DNA of 64,000 bases, taken from positions 1-64,000 of the forward strand of contig DASXFN010000119.1 of NCBI GenBank assembly GCA_036489565.1, read 5' to 3'. The position numbers were made by a program, and so were the translations under genes. Within the stretch, counting starts at the first letter, position 1. The number at the start of each line of letters is the position of its first letter. Under the pieces are notes generated by a model that saw only the letters and a list, made by a program, of their open reading frames with translations, made no database searches and was not told where the DNA came from. Shown here in pieces: positions 42,423 through 51,276 of this stretch. Source of the DNA: JAICKN01 sp036489565. GTDB lineage: Bacteria > Acidobacteriota > Terriglobia > Terriglobales > Acidobacteriaceae.

Positions 42423-43475
42423 ATGAAAAAAAGTATTGAGATCAGTCCCAACATCGAAGCCCTGTTTGGCACGCGGGACGAAAATCTGCACGTGCTGGAA
42501 GATGGTTTGAACATCAATATTGATTTGCGGTCGGATGCCATCGACCTCGAAGGTACTCCTCAGGACGTGGGCCGGGCCGAGCAAATCTTTGCCGACTACG
42601 AGCATTTGCAGCGCTCCGGATTCACCTTCCAGAACGGTGATTTGAACAGCATGCTGCGTGTGCTGGTCGCCGACCCCCAAGTGACGTTGCGAAGCCTGGC
42701 TGAGGCTGGCCGCCAGCGCTCCTTTGGCCGCCGCACAGTGCAGCCCAAGGGCTTGAACCAAAGGCGATATTTGGAAGCGATTGAAGCGCACGACATGGTT
42801 TTTGGCATTGGTCCGGCGGGTACGGGGAAGACTTACCTGGCGGTTGCCATGGCAATCTCTGCACTGCTGGCAAAGCGCGTGAACCGCATTATTCTTGCTC
42901 GCCCCGCGGTTGAGGCAGGCGAGCGGTTAGGATTTCTCCCCGGTTCGCTGCAGGAAAAGATTGATCCTTACCTGCGCCCTCTGTACGACGCGCTCTATGA
43001 AATGCTCGAGCCCGAGAAGGTAGATCGTTATCTGGAAAAAAATGTGATTGAGATTGCGCCTATCGCCTTCATGCGTGGCCGGACATTGAATGATTCGTTC
43101 GTGATCTTGGACGAAGCGCAGAACACGACTTCCGAGCAGATGAAAATGTTCCTGACTCGCCTGGGATTCAACTCAAAGGCGGTGATCACCGGAGACATTA
43201 CTCAGATTGATTTGCCCAATGCCCGCCGCAGCGGTTTGGTGGAAGCCATGGACGTTCTGAAAAAAGTTGAGGGCCTCGCCTTCGTTCATTTCGATGAAGG
43301 GGATGTTGTGCGCCATCATCTGGTGCAGCGAATCATCCGCGCCTACGATGACCACAAATCGCACGCGGCGGAGGAACAAATGTCGTTGTTGGACGTGCGC
43401 ACTCTTACGAATGAAAAGACGAAGGACGGCGGGAAGGATTCCGTTCGACTTTTAGAAACGAATACGAAGGAATAA
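42423..43475 (+). CDS. PhoH-like ATPase (YbeZ)
   Basis: P-loop ATPase of the PhoH family (350 residues), which acts with YbeY in rRNA processing and ribosome quality control. An N-terminal KH-like/SpoVG-like section (about 1-100) is followed by the ATPase: Walker A FGIGPAGTGKTYLAVAMA (core 131-138), RPAVEAGERLGFLPG, FMRGRTLNDSFVILDEAQNTT (Walker B, about 230) and MFLTRLGFNSKAVITGDITQIDLP. Start ATG 42423. A terminator-like hairpin (43492-43515) separates it from ybeY, which starts 85 bp downstream. Confidence 0.95.
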   Translation: MKKSIEISPNIEALFGTRDENLHVLEDGLNINIDLRSDAIDLEGTPQDVGRAEQIFADYEHLQRSGFTFQNGDLNSMLRVLVADPQVTLRSLAEAGRQRSFGRRTVQPKGLNQRRYLEAIEAHDMVFGIGPAGTGKTYLAVAMAISALLAKRVNRIILARPAVEAGERLGFLPGSLQEKIDPYLRPLYDALYEMLEPEKVDRYLEKNVIEIAPIAFMRGRTLNDSFVILDEAQNTTSEQMKMFLTRLGFNSKAVITGDITQIDLPNARRSGLVEAMDVLKKVEGLAFVHFDEGDVVRHHLVQRIIRAYDDHKSHAAEEQMSLLDVRTLTNEKTKDGGKDSVRLLETNTKE

Positions 43476-43491
43476 CGCCTGCGGATAATTG

Positions 43492-43515
43492 AGAGGGCCA
43501 TTGAGGCCCTCTTTT
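43492..43515 (+). terminator. Terminator or attenuator between phoH and ybeY
   Basis: AGAGGGCC (43492-43499) pairs exactly with GGCCCTCT (43505-43512) over a five-base loop and is followed by Ts (TTTTA). It lies 16 bases after the phoH stop and about 45 before the ybeY start, so it would lower read-through to ybeY-CBS-era rather than end a unit. Confidence 0.6.
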
Positions 43516-43560
43516 ATATTTATTGAAGTGTGTGCTGGCCTTAGCGGCAGGGAAGAAAAT

Positions 43561-44124
43561 TTGATCGTTTTCAGAAAACAAGTCGTGGGCATGAACGAAC
43601 AGGCATTGGCTCGATTCGTCGTTCGGGCGCGCAACGCCATCAAGCTCCGCGGAACGGTCACAGTACTCATTACCGGCAACGCGGAGATGAAAAAGTTAAA
43701 CCTTTGCTTCAGGAATAAGAACAAAGCTACAGATGTATTGTCATTTACCGCAGCTCTTTATCCGAACAATGATATTGCGGGCGATGTGGCGATATCCGTG
43801 GAGATTGCCCGGGAAAATGCGAAAAATCTTGGTCACGCGGTTTCCGACGAAATCAAAATCCTTATACTTCATGGAATCCTGCATCTGGCAGGTTACGATC
43901 ACGAAACGGACCAGGGCGAGATGGCGGCGAAGGAACATCGTTTGCGGAAGGTGTTGCGTTTGCCGGTAACGCTGATCGAGAGGAACGAGGCGGTACCTCA
44001 GCGTTCTCATAAAAAGAGGAAGAAGACTTTGAAAAAAGAGAAAAGGACGGCAGCAGTCGCCGGTAAGACGCTGCTGTTGTCGCGCAGGGCAAAGCAGGGA
44101 ACAGGCAAAAAACGCCGCTCATGA
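43561..44124 (+). CDS. ybeY: Endoribonuclease YbeY with basic C-terminal tail
   Basis: Zn-dependent endoribonuclease of 16S rRNA maturation. HGILHLAGYDHETD (about 104-117) holds the three metal-ligand histidines; FRNKNKATDVLSFT is the family's strand region. I place the start at TTG 43561 (AGGGAAG upstream), where family-like sequence begins (IVFRKQVVGMNEQALARFVVRA), giving 187 residues. About 40 residues after the normal domain end form a Lys/Arg-rich tail (HKKRKKTLKKEKRT, then RRAKQGTGKKRRS) that most YbeY proteins lack. Overlaps the CBS gene by 4 bases. Confidence 0.88.
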   Translation: MIVFRKQVVGMNEQALARFVVRARNAIKLRGTVTVLITGNAEMKKLNLCFRNKNKATDVLSFTAALYPNNDIAGDVAISVEIARENAKNLGHAVSDEIKILILHGILHLAGYDHETDQGEMAAKEHRLRKVLRLPVTLIERNEAVPQRSHKKRKKTLKKEKRTAAVAGKTLLLSRRAKQGTGKKRRS

Positions 44125-45377
44125 ACTACGCCATTGCAGCCTCGCTGTTTTTATTGCTGGGATTATTGACGCTCGTCTCCTATGTGGAGCGCCTATACAG
44201 CGAACTGGGCAAATTCCTCTCCCGGGAATTTCAGGACAACATTGACGTATTCGAACAGCAGATCGAGCCTCGCCTGGGCGTAAGCCGCGTGCGCGCGTCG
44301 CTTTCTATGGCCGTGCTCACCCAGTTGACGATGGCGGCCATCGCCATGTTGGTTGGTTTCGCAATTTTCCGCGAATATCCCTGGACTGCGGAAGAGGTGT
44401 TACAAGCGATTCTGAGCCTCATCCTCATCGTTATCGTTTTCAATCGTTTTTTGCCTTTTGTCTTCTTTTCCCGCACCACGGGAACATGGCTTACTCGCTG
44501 GGCGCTGTTTGTGCGTTTGCTTATCTATCTTGTGCTCCCGGTCACGCTGGTGCTTGGTTTCCTGCAATCCGTTGCATCGCTCACCAAGGAACATGCGGAA
44601 GCGCAACCTGAGACCCAGGCCCAGGCCGTTGACGCGTTACTGGAAGCCGGCCGCGAAGAAGGAATTCTGGACGGTACAAACCGCGACCTGATCCAATCGG
44701 TGATGGAATTCGGCGAGAAAACCGTGCGCGAAGCAATGAAACCGCGGCCTGAAATTTTCGCGGTCCCAGCGCATACAACACTCGAGCAATTCATCAATCT
44801 GCTGCGAACCAACCCTTACAGCCGCGTTCCGGTTTACAGCGGAACAATCCACAACATTAAAGGCATTGTTTTCACGCAGGATGTATTGCAGGTTCCTGAC
44901 AGCGAGGCGCAAGCGCGCACCGTGGAAACCCTCATGCGCCGCGATGTGTATTTCGTGCCAGAAAGTAAATTGGGCAGCTACCTTCTTAGAGAGATGCAGA
45001 AGAAAAATCTTCGCATGGCCATTGTTGTGGACGAATACGGAGGCGTGGCCGGTCTTGTAACCATTGAAGATCTCATTGAAGAAATTGTTGGAGAGATCAG
45101 CGATGAGCACGAAAAGACGCAAATCGTGCGGGAAAACGACCACTCTTATGTGGTTGCCGGCAACGTGGACATTGACCGCCTGGCGGAACTATTCGGGGTC
45201 CGCCCGGAAGGAAAAGAGTCCGCGACCGTGGCAGGATTGGTGAGCGAGTTGGCTGGACGCATCCCCCGCAAAGGGGACATGGTGGAAGAAGATGGATTGC
45301 GTTTTGAAGTTTTGGACTCCACCGAACGGCGCGTGGAACGCGTACGAATCTCAACGGTCGAGCCTAAGCTGATATAA
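44121..45377 (+). CDS. CNNM/CorC-type transporter with CBS pair
   Basis: Hemolysin C/CorC-family membrane protein (418 residues). N-terminal membrane domain with about four helices (residues 2-20, 58-82, 95-113, 125-148; DUF21-like), then a CBS pair (about 200-325: VREAMKPRPEIFAVPAHTTL, YSRVPVYSGTIHNIKGIVFTQDVL, LRMAIVVDEYGGVAGLVTIEDLIEEIVGEI) and a C-terminal CorC_HlyC domain (about 340-412). Family members bind adenosine nucleotides and export Mg or Co ions, or support membrane integrity. Position between ybeY and era is a conserved neighbourhood. ATGA overlap with ybeY. Confidence 0.9.
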   Translation: MNYAIAASLFLLLGLLTLVSYVERLYSELGKFLSREFQDNIDVFEQQIEPRLGVSRVRASLSMAVLTQLTMAAIAMLVGFAIFREYPWTAEEVLQAILSLILIVIVFNRFLPFVFFSRTTGTWLTRWALFVRLLIYLVLPVTLVLGFLQSVASLTKEHAEAQPETQAQAVDALLEAGREEGILDGTNRDLIQSVMEFGEKTVREAMKPRPEIFAVPAHTTLEQFINLLRTNPYSRVPVYSGTIHNIKGIVFTQDVLQVPDSEAQARTVETLMRRDVYFVPESKLGSYLLREMQKKNLRMAIVVDEYGGVAGLVTIEDLIEEIVGEISDEHEKTQIVRENDHSYVVAGNVDIDRLAELFGVRPEGKESATVAGLVSELAGRIPRKGDMVEEDGLRFEVLDSTERRVERVRISTVEPKLI

Positions 45378-45401
45378 AAGATAGTAGTTCGAATCTACTT
45401 C

Positions 45402-46349
45402 ATGCCATTTCATTCTGGTTTTGTCTGTATCATCGGCCGTCCCAACGCAGGGAAGTCAACCCTGCTGAACACGCTTGTTAAGCAAAAGCTGGCCATAGTC
45501 AGTCCCAAGCCGCAGACCACGCGCAACCGCATTCTCGGAATCGTCAATGTGCCGAAACAAAAAGGACGGAGCGAGGGGCAGATCGTACTCATTGATACCC
45601 CCGGCGTTCATAAGCCAGATAGTTCATTGGGCAAGAAGATGATGACCGAGGTCCACGAGGCGCTCGAGCGATGCGACCTGATTCTTTTGCTCGTGGACGC
45701 CGCGAAAAAGCCTGATCCCCAGGATAAGTTTGTTCATAGCCTGGTAAAGCGATCGGGTACCCCAGTTTTTCTCTTGCTGAATAAGGTGGACATCATCCGC
45801 GGCGATAAGCAAAAACTTTTGCCATTAATTGATTCCTTCCGCACCAGCCTCGACTTTAAGGAAGTCATTCCTCTTTCCGCCCGCACCGGAGATGGCATTG
45901 ATGTACTGCTCAAGGAAATCATCAACCTACTTCCTTCCGGGCCGCACCATTTTCCCGAAGATCAAGTGACCGATCAGCCCATCCGATTTATGTGCGCTGA
46001 AGTCATTCGCGAACAGCTTCTATTTGCTACCAACGAAGAAGTCCCCCACGCGACTACCGTTGGCATTGACCAATTTGAAGAGAAGCCGCGCCTCACGCGA
46101 ATTGCCGCCACCATTTATTGCGAGCGTGAAGGGCAAAAGCGCATCTTGATTGGCAAGCAGGGACAGATGCTTAAAAAGATCGGTACCGCCGCGCGGCTGC
46201 AAATTGAGAAGATGCTCGACCACAAAAAGGTATTTCTGGAACTGTTCGTAAAGGTGAGTCCGGGGTGGCGCAATTCCCGTATTTTTGTGGAAGAATTAGA
46301 TTGGCGAGCCCAATTTAATCCACTAACTATTCTTGATTCAAAGAGTTAG
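45402..46349 (+). CDS. era: GTPase Era
   Basis: Ribosome assembly GTPase (315 residues) binding the 3' end of 16S rRNA. G1 IIGRPNAGKSTLLNTL, G3 LIDTPGVHKPDSSLG, G4 LNKVDIIRG, G5 region PLSARTGDGIDVLL; C-terminal KH domain with AEVIREQLLFATNEEVPHATTV and GKQGQMLKKIGTAARLQIEKML. Starts 24 bp after the CBS gene and is probably the last of the ybeY-CBS-era transcript. Confidence 0.97.
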   Translation: MPFHSGFVCIIGRPNAGKSTLLNTLVKQKLAIVSPKPQTTRNRILGIVNVPKQKGRSEGQIVLIDTPGVHKPDSSLGKKMMTEVHEALERCDLILLLVDAAKKPDPQDKFVHSLVKRSGTPVFLLLNKVDIIRGDKQKLLPLIDSFRTSLDFKEVIPLSARTGDGIDVLLKEIINLLPSGPHHFPEDQVTDQPIRFMCAEVIREQLLFATNEEVPHATTVGIDQFEEKPRLTRIAATIYCEREGQKRILIGKQGQMLKKIGTAARLQIEKMLDHKKVFLELFVKVSPGWRNSRIFVEELDWRAQFNPLTILDSKS

Positions 46350-46430
46350 GATTTGCATTACTCTGGTTTCCGGGTTTTGGATACTGTCGTGATATAGCCA
46401 CTGCCGTGCGCCGTTAATAGACTTGAGTGC

Positions 46431-46904
46431 ATGGCATCCGCTGCAGTGGCAAAGTATGTATCTTCAAATCAGCCGTTGGCTCTAAGCACCGAGGGCGAAA
46501 ACGTGATTTTTAAATTGAGTGTCACCCTGGCCGCAGATTGTAAAGCCGTGGATCCGGTGGTGGACGGCATTATGCACATGGTTCGCCAGATGCATTGTTC
46601 CGCCGGTAAAGAAGATGCCATCCAGATCGCCCTTTCCGAGGCGCTGGCGAATGCCGTCGTCCATGGCGCGCATGCAGACGTTAGGAAGAAAATTGAATGC
46701 GAAGTTTCCTGTGATAAGACCCATGGCGTGCTGATTACGGTCCGTGATCCGGGACGGGGTTTTGACCCCGCAAGGCTGCCCAGCCCGGTCACGGGAGAAA
46801 ATCTCTATGCGCAGCACGGGCGTGGAATCTATCTCATCAACCAACTAATGGATGAAGTGAAGTTCCTGAAAAATGGCGCTGAAATCAGGATGTTGAAGCG
46901 GTAA
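46431..46904 (+). CDS. RsbW-like serine kinase / anti-sigma factor ATPase
   Basis: Single GHKL ATPase domain protein (157 residues) of the HATPase_c_2 group (RsbW, SpoIIAB). N-box QIALSEALANAVVHGA, G1 VRDPGRGFDPARLP, G2 HGRGIYLINQLMDEVKF. Such proteins phosphorylate an anti-sigma-factor antagonist or bind a sigma factor. No sigma, STAS or phosphatase gene is adjacent, so the partner is unknown. Start ATG 46431, 81 bp after era; no strong ribosome binding site. Confidence 0.85.
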   Translation: MASAAVAKYVSSNQPLALSTEGENVIFKLSVTLAADCKAVDPVVDGIMHMVRQMHCSAGKEDAIQIALSEALANAVVHGAHADVRKKIECEVSCDKTHGVLITVRDPGRGFDPARLPSPVTGENLYAQHGRGIYLINQLMDEVKFLKNGAEIRMLKR

Positions 46905-47016
46905 GCCTCGGGTCCAATCTCCTGGATCATCTGCCTTCGAATCCGCCGTGTTACTCGTAAGATCACCCACCGTAAATGCCGATTCGATTTCCGAAAAATC
47001 GTTGTAGTGTAAGTCC

Positions 47017-48126
47017 ATGCTCTTCGTAACGCCTCTGCTCAAAAACGCGGCCTATCCGACGTTGAGCAGTTTGGGATATTTTCGGAGTTGGCGAACGCGG
47101 CAGGCAAATCCGCTTACCGTCCTCACCTATCACGGAGTTTTTCCTGAAGGCTATGTTCCGCGAAGTCGCTTGCTGGACGGAAACCTGATATCGGCGCAGC
47201 GGTTGCATCGGCAGTTGAGTCTCCTCAAGCGTCATTACAACGTGATTTGCCCCGAAGAGTTTTTCCGCTTTTTAGACGAAGGAATCCAGCTACCCCCGCG
47301 AGCGGTGCTGCTTACTTGCGATGACGGCCTTGCCAATGTGGTTTCTGACATGTTGCCCGTGCTGGAGTTCCTTCAGTTGAAATGTATTTTCTTCCTCACC
47401 GGATCGTCATTTACCGATCATCCGGAAATGTTGTGGTATGAGGAATTGTGGTTATTGCTTGAGGCTGCGCAGCCTGGGTCTTTGGGTTTTCAGCACTTTG
47501 CTGCTAGCGTCGAGAGTGTCCCGGGGGACGCGCTTGATCGGCACCGCATTTGGTGGGAGTTGGTGAAACAGCTTTCCAAAACAAATGCTGCCGCTCGGCG
47601 GCATTTCATCGAAGAGTTGGGGTCAGCTGCAAAATTGCGTCACGGCTGGAAGGCTGCGTTGCTGCAGGATCCGATCCAGCGAAGTAGGTTTCAATTGTTG
47701 GATAAACAACAGGCCGAGAAACTGGTGAGGTCGGGAATGACGGTGGGCGCACACACTATGGACCATCCAGTATTGGCCCAATGTACGGAAGAAATTGCAC
47801 GAGAAGAAATTGCCGGCCCTTTGAAGCTCGTGCCCGCAGACTGGAACATGCGCATCCTCGCATACCCCTTCGGAACTCACGAAACTGTATCGGCTCGAGA
47901 CGCATCCCTTGCAGAGGCCGCCGGGTATCACTGCGCCTTCATGAATGTCGGTGGAAGCGTTTCCCCACACGTGAACCGATTCGCTGTCCCTCGGATTCAT
48001 ATTACGGCCGACATGAAATTCGGAGAGTTCGAAGCTCATGCCTCCGGATTTCATCAGGATATCCAAAATCGGCTCTCTCGCTCTGTGCCGCCGGTCCGAT
48101 CCCAGACCGCTTTGTCACAGTCATGA
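47017..48126 (+). CDS. Polysaccharide deacetylase family protein
   Basis: NodB-fold carbohydrate esterase (CE4-like), 369 residues, no clear signal peptide. The opening strand LTVLTYHGVFPEG, metal-binding Asp in LLTCDDGLANV (about 100-106) and the later GAHTMDHPVLAQCTEEI (about 244-258) with SxxxH-like HTMDH are the family marks; LAYPFGTHETV is the C-terminal catalytic strand. The middle contains an insertion (about 140-210) seen in exopolysaccharide-linked members. Its stop overlaps the next gene's ATG by 4 bases, tying it to a double acetyltransferase. Probably acts on an exported polysaccharide precursor or cell-surface glycan; substrate not evident. Confidence 0.85.
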   Translation: MLFVTPLLKNAAYPTLSSLGYFRSWRTRQANPLTVLTYHGVFPEGYVPRSRLLDGNLISAQRLHRQLSLLKRHYNVICPEEFFRFLDEGIQLPPRAVLLTCDDGLANVVSDMLPVLEFLQLKCIFFLTGSSFTDHPEMLWYEELWLLLEAAQPGSLGFQHFAASVESVPGDALDRHRIWWELVKQLSKTNAAARRHFIEELGSAAKLRHGWKAALLQDPIQRSRFQLLDKQQAEKLVRSGMTVGAHTMDHPVLAQCTEEIAREEIAGPLKLVPADWNMRILAYPFGTHETVSARDASLAEAAGYHCAFMNVGGSVSPHVNRFAVPRIHITADMKFGEFEAHASGFHQDIQNRLSRSVPPVRSQTALSQS

Positions 48127-49910
48127 GTTCTTCTTCAGAAAATATTCAAGTTGCGCTCCTGAAATCAATCGAAGGAGAAGATGCTCTTCGCGAGGAATGG
48201 AACCAACTTGTTTCAAGGGCTGAAATTCCGCAGATTTTCTTGACCTTTGAGTGGGCGCTGGCGGTTGAACGGGCCTTCCCGTTCTCGCTCGAGCCTTGGA
48301 TATTCATTCTTCGAAAAAAAAACGTGCTCATTGGATGTGCCGCGCTCGCTTCATGCCCGGGTGAACACAACAAGATATTTTTTCTCGGCGCGAGCACGGG
48401 AGACTACTGCGATATTGTCAGCGCCCCAAATGATCGTGGTGTAGTTGTAACTGCAATTCTGGGGGCGCTTCATGACCGCCGAGTACGTGAAATTGATCTC
48501 ACGAACATTCCCGCCGAGTCCGCTACGGTGAAGGTAATTTCCCAATCAGGCCATTCCAACTACAGGTCTTCTTCTCGTCCCGCTTACACGTGCAGCCGAA
48601 TCATTCTTGATGGTGAGAGGCGCATCGCGAGCTCAAGCGAAGTGTTGCCAGAAATATCGCAACGTTTAATGAAAGACGAACAAATACGGCGTCTTTCGAA
48701 ACTCGGGCCACTAAAACTAGTGCACGTTCGCGATAACCAGGGAGCTCTAAGAGCGCTAGATTCCGTGATCAAAGCACAAGTTTCACGGTTCCTGGCGACC
48801 TCGCGTTTGAGCCCACTGCTGTTAGCCACTCGTCGCCGCTTTCTTGTTGAATTAAAAGATTTGCTGAGTCAAAAAGATTGGCTTGATATCAGCGTGCTTA
48901 AAGTTGCCGATCACGATGTGGCCTGGAACTTTGGTTTTGTATTCCACGGAGTTTGTTTTTGGTACTTGCCCACATTCGATCTTTCCATGGAATCATTTTC
49001 TCCCGGTATGTGCTTGTTGAAACTGATGATGGAGGAATCCGCCCACAAGCTCGAAATCAAGGAAATCGATCTGGGCTTGGGAGATGAGAATTACAAAAGG
49101 CGGGTCGCGAATGACAGCAGGAAAACGTTAACGCTCACTCTCTCATCTAGCCTCGCCACGCACTTGGGGGGCACGATAGCCCGTGTTTTGGCGCGCGGCT
49201 TTAAGGCTTGGGGTCCCATTGAGCGGGCGGTTCGAGATGTTCTGCGAACTGGAACACGGGTAAAACAATCCGTCGTCGAGAAGCGTGTGGGAAACGGCGT
49301 GAAAATGTTACTTGGGAAAATACTTTCAAAAATATTTTTAGCAAATGAAATTGCCCTTTTTGAATGGTCCGAAAGCTCAACCGGCAGGTCCCATAGTGTT
49401 TCCCCAAGTTTTAGACTTGCACAGATGACCTGGGACGGTTTGGCCGAAACTGCCATGCAGCATTCTGATGATCCTGACGCGCTGGAATATCTCAAACGCA
49501 GTGCGCGTCGGCTGCGAAGTTCTAAAAGAAAAGACGTACAAGGATACGTTCTCGTATCTGAAACCGGTGAGGAACTGCATTACTTGTGGGCGGCAGATTT
49601 TAGCGGATTTCAACTTTCAGAAATCCACTATTCACTTCAACCAATCGCTGATGCGTCCATGATTTTCGACTGCTGGACGCCAAAGCCGCTCCGCTCAAAA
49701 CACTACTATCGGATTGCCGTCGAATGCCTCGGGCAGGAATTACGGCGACAACAGAGAAGCGCATGGATATTCAGCGGCAAACGAAATTTACCATCATTGC
49801 GTGCATTGCAAAACTCTCGCTTTGAATACCGTTATTCGCTTCTTCGTCGCAAATTTGTCTATCAAATGCCGGTAGAAAAGCTCCGCATAATAGATATGAT
49901 AAATAACTAA
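48123..49910 (+). CDS. Protein with two GNAT-like acyltransferase domains, polysaccharide-linked
   Basis: A 595-residue protein from ATG 48123 (ATGA overlap with the deacetylase; the longer frame upstream is a shadow). The first part (about 1-340) is of the CelD/BcsL-like GNAT type used in exopolysaccharide pathways: EEWNQLVSRAEIPQIFLTFEW at the start and FGFVFHGVCFWYLPTFD, MCLLKLMMEESAHKLEIKEIDLGLG in the acyl-CoA region. The last part (about 400-590) looks like a second GNAT fold: DVQGYVLVSETGEELHYLW, YRIAVECLGQELRRQQR, LRALQNSRFEYRYSLLRRKF. No signal or membrane segment. With the deacetylase it suggests remodelling of sugar amino groups: deacetylation and re-acylation, as inference. Confidence 0.7.
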   Translation: MSSSSENIQVALLKSIEGEDALREEWNQLVSRAEIPQIFLTFEWALAVERAFPFSLEPWIFILRKKNVLIGCAALASCPGEHNKIFFLGASTGDYCDIVSAPNDRGVVVTAILGALHDRRVREIDLTNIPAESATVKVISQSGHSNYRSSSRPAYTCSRIILDGERRIASSSEVLPEISQRLMKDEQIRRLSKLGPLKLVHVRDNQGALRALDSVIKAQVSRFLATSRLSPLLLATRRRFLVELKDLLSQKDWLDISVLKVADHDVAWNFGFVFHGVCFWYLPTFDLSMESFSPGMCLLKLMMEESAHKLEIKEIDLGLGDENYKRRVANDSRKTLTLTLSSSLATHLGGTIARVLARGFKAWGPIERAVRDVLRTGTRVKQSVVEKRVGNGVKMLLGKILSKIFLANEIALFEWSESSTGRSHSVSPSFRLAQMTWDGLAETAMQHSDDPDALEYLKRSARRLRSSKRKDVQGYVLVSETGEELHYLWAADFSGFQLSEIHYSLQPIADASMIFDCWTPKPLRSKHYYRIAVECLGQELRRQQRSAWIFSGKRNLPSLRALQNSRFEYRYSLLRRKFVYQMPVEKLRIIDMINN

Positions 49911-49926
49911 TCCTGGCCTTGGGCCT

Positions 49927-51276
49927 CTACTCCTTTACCACAATCCCCAAAGTTTTCATCTTGCGATATAGATGGCTGCGCTCCAGCCCCAACACTTCTG
50001 CCGTGCGGCTCACATTGCCATGGTTCTCATCTAATTTTTTGAGAATATAATCGCGCTCGTAGGCGGCCCGCGCTTCGTGCAAAGTGGAGAACTCAGCGCC
50101 CCGGCGGCTGCCGTCCCTTTGCACCAGCGGTGGTAGATGTTTGCGATCGAAGCGCAGGGTCGTCGGGTTCATGATGACAATGCGCTCGATTACATTGCGC
50201 AACTCGCGCACGTTTCCCGGCCAGGAATAATTCATAAGCGCATCAATCGCTTCGTCCGTGATCTCGCGGGGACGGCGTCCGTAGGTTGCGGAAAGTTCCT
50301 TCAGAAAATGCCGCGCAAACAGCGGGATGTCCTCCTTCCTCTCCCGCAATGGAGGCACATAGAAAGGGATCACATTTAGCCGGTAAAAAAGGTCCTCGCG
50401 AAAATCGCCCTTTGAAATTTCTTCTTCAAGGTCCTTGTTGGTGGAGGCCACAACCCGAACATCCACGGTAATCGCTTCATGCCCACCTACAGGCGTAATG
50501 GTTTGCTCTTCCAGCGCACGCAGAACCTTGGCCTGGGTTTTCAGGCTCATATCGCCCACTTCATCTAGAAACAGCGTGCCGCCGTGGGCGTTCTGGAATT
50601 TACCTTTTTTTTCGTTGGACGCAGCAGGAAACGCACCCGCGCGATGACCGAAGAGTTCGCTTTCAATTAAATCTTCAGGAATAGCCGCACAATTCACCGC
50701 AACAAACGTCTCGTCCTTCCGCAAACTATCGGCGTGAATCGCATGTGCCACGAGCTCTTTTCCCGTACCCGACTCCCCGTAAATGAGGACCCGGCCATTG
50801 GTCGGCGCCATAATTTGAATTTGCTGACGCAACGCCTTGATGGGAATGCTTTCCCCGACAATTACATTCTTCGGCGACAACTGATTTTTTAGGTCGCGAT
50901 TTTCCTGGCGAAGTTTTTTTGCCCCAACGGCGTTTTTGACCAGAATTAATGTTTTGTCCGCGGATAGTGGTTTTTCCAGAAAATCGTAAGCGCCTAGTTT
51001 AGTGGCGCGCACAGCCGTTTCAATGGTCCCGTGTCCGGAGATCATGAGTACCTCCGGAGCGTTTTCCAGTTCCGCGATTTGCCGCAGCGTTTCCAAACCA
51101 TCAGTTCCAGGGAGCCAGACGTCAAGCAGGACAACATCAAAATTACTTTCCTGCAATAAATCCAGGCACGCTTCGCCGGTTCCCGCGAGAGTTACGCTGT
51201 AGCCCTCATCCTGCAATAGGCCCCCCAGGGACTCGCGAATACTGGCTTCATCATCAACGATCAGAACATTAGGCAT
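49927..51276 (-). CDS. NtrX-like sigma-54-type response regulator with altered GAFTGA loop
   Basis: Response regulator with receiver (Asp52 in VVLLDVWLPG), AAA+ and Fis-type HTH domains (449 residues). Walker A GESGTGKE (166-173), Walker B LFLDEVGDMSL, and the C-terminal HTH about 405-445 (HGNVSRTAEVLGLERSHLYRKMK) are intact. The sigma-54-contacting loop normally GAFTGA is GAFPAA (214-219) here. Known substitutions at this loop abolish or reduce sigma-54 contact, so this protein may not activate sigma-54 promoters, or may act another way. Its ATG overlaps the kinase gene's end by 8 bases; the pair resembles NtrYX. Confidence 0.88.
   Translation of the reverse strand: MPNVLIVDDEASIRESLGGLLQDEGYSVTLAGTGEACLDLLQESNFDVVLLDVWLPGTDGLETLRQIAELENAPEVLMISGHGTIETAVRATKLGAYDFLEKPLSADKTLILVKNAVGAKKLRQENRDLKNQLSPKNVIVGESIPIKALRQQIQIMAPTNGRVLIYGESGTGKELVAHAIHADSLRKDETFVAVNCAAIPEDLIESELFGHRAGAFPAASNEKKGKFQNAHGGTLFLDEVGDMSLKTQAKVLRALEEQTITPVGGHEAITVDVRVVASTNKDLEEEISKGDFREDLFYRLNVIPFYVPPLRERKEDIPLFARHFLKELSATYGRRPREITDEAIDALMNYSWPGNVRELRNVIERIVIMNPTTLRFDRKHLPPLVQRDGSRRGAEFSTLHEARAAYERDYILKKLDENHGNVSRTAEVLGLERSHLYRKMKTLGIVVKE

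Noticed and set aside
45375..45400. GTTCGAATC-like string resembling a tRNA T-loop before era
   Set aside because: No acceptor, D or anticodon stem can be built around it; the space between genes is too short.
47781..48122. Upstream extension of the double-GNAT frame
   Set aside because: It is a shadow frame of the polysaccharide deacetylase, rich in Arg and Cys; the ATGA overlap gives a better start.
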